Shown: positions 61,115 through 64,000 of the stretch, piece after piece
Layout of the letters: every line of letters begins with the position of its first letter
How positions within the stretch are numbered: the first letter of the stretch is position 1
NCBI RefSeq assembly: GCF_014805625.2
Contig: NW_023998414.1
Location: forward strand, 6,522,427 to 6,586,426
From: Glossina fuscipes
Taxonomy: Eukaryota > Arthropoda > Insecta > Diptera > Glossinidae
DNA length: 64,000 nt
Reading direction: 5' to 3'
The notes under the pieces: model-generated
Told to the model about the DNA's origin: nothing
Databases searched by the model: none
Seen by the model: only the letters and a program-made list of their open reading frames with translations
Translations under genes and position numbers: made by a program

Positions 61115-64000
61115 GTTATCACTATCTGCATTGCTCTGCCTTTCTAGCTTTCTCTCCCTATATCCTTATGGTCTTTTGGTCTATCGAGTCCAGTACATAG
61201 TGTCCTTCCTATCTCGTGTAAAACGCCATACTGTTTTAGTTTGTGACGTAGTTTTTGCCAAAGATTGACACATGTCAACTTATTGCTTTTCATCTTTGGC
61301 TTTTACTGTAGCCTTTGTTAATTGCTTATAGCCTATGCATATTTTTTCCGGTCCGACACAATGCCTTTATTGAATTACCATAAGTAAAATGTCAAATAGT
61401 TTGCAAAAACTTTATTCCATGTTTGCGATATGTCATCTTACGCAGAGGAATTCAGGCATAGTTTGAATTATACGTTGGAGTTAGCCTGCTGCAACACATA
61501 TCCTGTTATTTGCCGGGTGAAACAATCCTTTAAATTAAGTTTTTGTTGTTGTTGCTTTTTTTCAGATTACATTTTCCTTACAGCACTTTTAACTATGACT
61601 TGCCGATAAGGTTTGCTGGGTTAGAGGACACAGGTTTGTTTTCGTTCTTATGCTGGTAAATAAACTAGCAAGTGTAGCATATTTTATGGGTGATTTAACG
61701 CAAACGTACTGACATATATATATATATGTCTTTACATAAGCTCGCATAATTCATCACCTAATCATCTTGATGGACAAAGTGTAAGTAAATAGTAAACAGT
61801 ACGTGTGAGATTTTCGTGATTAAAACAAACAAAAAAGAAAAAGAAGGAAAAACTACTTAAAGATATTAACGAATAATTAATTAAAAGAAATGACTGAGTG
61901 AAACAGTTACTTCCCGACGTAAGCGAATTTTGGATTCTTTCTATCGCTATCATTTATTCGGGTAGTGATTATTTCTAAAATAACGAGTTTTTTCTAAAAC
62001 TACATTAAACCTCCAATTACCTACATCCAAATCAGGTCTGTACGAATGTACTAAGTATGTCAGGTATTAGATGCCACTGACTTCTTTTTACTCAGTTACA
62101 GAAATTTTCATTCGGGCGAAGAGATGGACAATTTAAAATAATTACTAAAGGCCTTCGATTCCGTATTCGGAAAACTTATGAACATAGTCACATATGGATT
62201 AGGGTAAATTTAAACATATTTTTCTTATATATAAAAATCAACCTTTTATTAACTAACCCATTTAAATGTGGGCCATTTTGCTCAACAAGTTTAGGGTTAC
62301 CAAATTTCTCAACGAGACCTGAAGAAACGATTGAACTCAATCTTGAGCGTCCTATACGGAACGTAACATTCATTTGCTGGTCGTAATGTGTCGAATTCCG
62401 GCTACGGAATCAATGCATGAAAGTTTCGCAGACAAGCTTTCTCAAGTTTTGAGCAAATCACTAAAAAAATATATGAAAGGCGACATGTTTACTCGATTGA
62501 TCGATCAATAACGAATTGTTCACTTCTATTGAATACTTTAATTGAACTTCTTGCTAGTAATAGTAGAGGGAGTTATCGATCATTGGATTAGAGTAGCTTA
62601 TGATGAATGACTACCTTTCAATGTCAATCGAAACAGAAATCGTTATGTATACGCCATCAGTACGGGCTTTACGACGTTGTGTGCACCCTCATCCGTTTTA
62701 GATGATGACCTTTTCCTTACGTTATTGTCCTACTTCTTGACGTTTGTTATCAATTTCCTTAAAATCGAAATGATTTTATTTTGCTTTACCAACGAGACCT
62801 ATCCAAAAACTCCGTCTATTAAACTTTTCTCTTTTAATTTGAACTAAACGGATCTTTAGAAGTCAACGATGATGGCCCTGACTTAACAAACACATTACAG
62901 ACTACTTTCCTTTTTTTGGGAATTTGAACTTTTGAGCCTATGCATGGAAGGTAGTAGTGTTTATGACTTGCTAGCTTCATGTTCTGTTCTGTGTTCTGAG
63001 TACCTAATAAGCTCAAAGGGAAAGAGAGAGAGAGAGAGAGAGAGAAAGCGAAACCACTTTCTTACAAATGCAATGTGCGGGAAACTTCGGCAAGGAGGAT
63101 CCACAACATATCGTATTCAGTAATTGTAGAATTAAAAAAGAATACATACTTACGATATGACCAATCGCTCAGGTGGTGTCCCCTGTCCGCGTAATACGGC
63201 AACAGTTGGAAAGAAGTAAGAAAAGCGAAGGCAATAGGGAAGCGACCGCCGTCTAGCCGATGAGTGTGCCCCATTGGTAAGTATATTATACCTTTACCGA
63301 CCAAGCACTCACTTTACCTATGGCCAAAGTAAACTCTATCGCATTGAATGATATGAAGCAGCAAACACAAACTTGGTATTCGCGATTCTTGCCTACACGA
63401 AAATATGACGAGAATATCAAGTGAAATAAAGAGTAATTGCGTGAAAGGAAAGTAAAAAGTGGAATCGATATAGGAGAGGCTTTTGGATCGACGCAAAAAA
63501 GCTTATTCCGAATTTTTCGGGTACAAGTTTCACGTTGCAGTCTACTAAAGATTATTTAAACATTCGCTCGTGTCGCGGTAGAAAATGGTGTGCTTAGCTT
63601 TGCTTACGTAATGAAATGAAAGGAGTATGGGTGTTTGTGTGTATGGGCGAGTGTATGTAGGGTATCTATTAAACGCCTTTAAACGCATTTAGCTTTAATG
63701 TTAACCTGGTTAGAAAATTGCGGCTCGTTTCGTATTATCACTTGCTCCGCAACAGCTTTGATTCCTTTTTTCATTTATTTCTTTCTCTTTCATTTTCTTC
63801 CATTTTTTTTTTTTTTTTTGTTAATTTTTTTAAAGCACTTTGCGAACAATTGCAATTGCTAAAGAATTTATTTAACTTATGCAAATGAATGTTAAATATT
63901 TATTTAACCATCGTTTGTTAAACCAACCAACCGTGCAATAACAGCAACAACAGCAACAAAGATAGCAGCGACAGCAAGCAGTAACAACTATGCAGTGACT
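61112..64000. other. Non-coding sequence, no gene recognised
   Basis: Mostly balanced unassigned sequence with (GA)n at 63022-63044 and a T run at 63804-63820. The last 300 bases become AT-rich again, ending in CAGCAACAACAGCAAC units. Frames at 62188-62373 and 63062-63304 show no domain. Confidence 0.45.

Noticed and set aside
1..64000. CRISPR arrays, bacterial operons, ribosome binding sites
   Set aside because: The sequence is eukaryotic nuclear DNA; tandem repeats here are microsatellites without spacer structure.

Overview
The window reads as gene-free, AT-rich nuclear DNA of a higher fly (Diptera, Schizophora; a tephritid-like fly would fit, but the species cannot be fixed from sequence alone). 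The evidence is indirect: dense (TA)n, (CAA)n, poly-A/T and (GA)n simple repeats; several lineages of decayed mariner transposons; a Jockey-like LINE fragment; and many copies of two short interspersed repeats of the kind that carry a GACAGAC/GTCTGTC core and 'TATACCC' ends, which are common in fly genomes. I find no convincing host exon, tRNA gene, rRNA or other host gene. All open frames are short (136 codons at most) and are either chance AT-rich frames or frames through repeats. The window is therefore best described as the inside of a very large intron or an intergenic stretch.

Layout. 1-2000: a T run, AT-rich sequence, then an unusual GC-rich patch (about 1595-1935) that ends in a degraded tRNA-like sequence. 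2000-9500: simple repeats, an 18-bp triplication (5454-5506), a family A repeat (6180-6560), a tRNA-derived SINE (8320-8515, minus) and a mariner relic (8990-9490, minus). 14040-14690: a cluster of three repeat copies. 15100-16365: a LINE relic that has lost the part of its reverse transcriptase carrying the catalytic box. 17490-17840: an irritans-type mariner relic. 20311-25365: family A and B copies. 28696-29553: a mauritiana-type mariner relic, a family B end and a mariner-like MITE with long inverted repeats. 31520-33545: a family A copy, an internally deleted mariner whose surviving end matches the MITE ends, and a degenerate minisatellite. 36305-45580: six family B copies, one containing a perfect 36-bp palindrome. 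50996-54245: a second MITE, two family B copies (one split by a SINE with a 10-bp flanking duplication) and the best-preserved mariner 3' part. 55440-61062: two family A copies and another SINE. 61063-64000: (TC)n, (GA)n and unassigned sequence.

Functionally nothing here looks active. All transposase and reverse transcriptase reading frames are broken. The story that can be read is genomic: a small SINE family, mariner-derived MITEs and their likely parent, nested insertions, and local rearrangement scars. I did not find a new gene system; the best leads are the SINE family, the long-TIR MITE family with its deleted parent, and two unusual palindromic structures.
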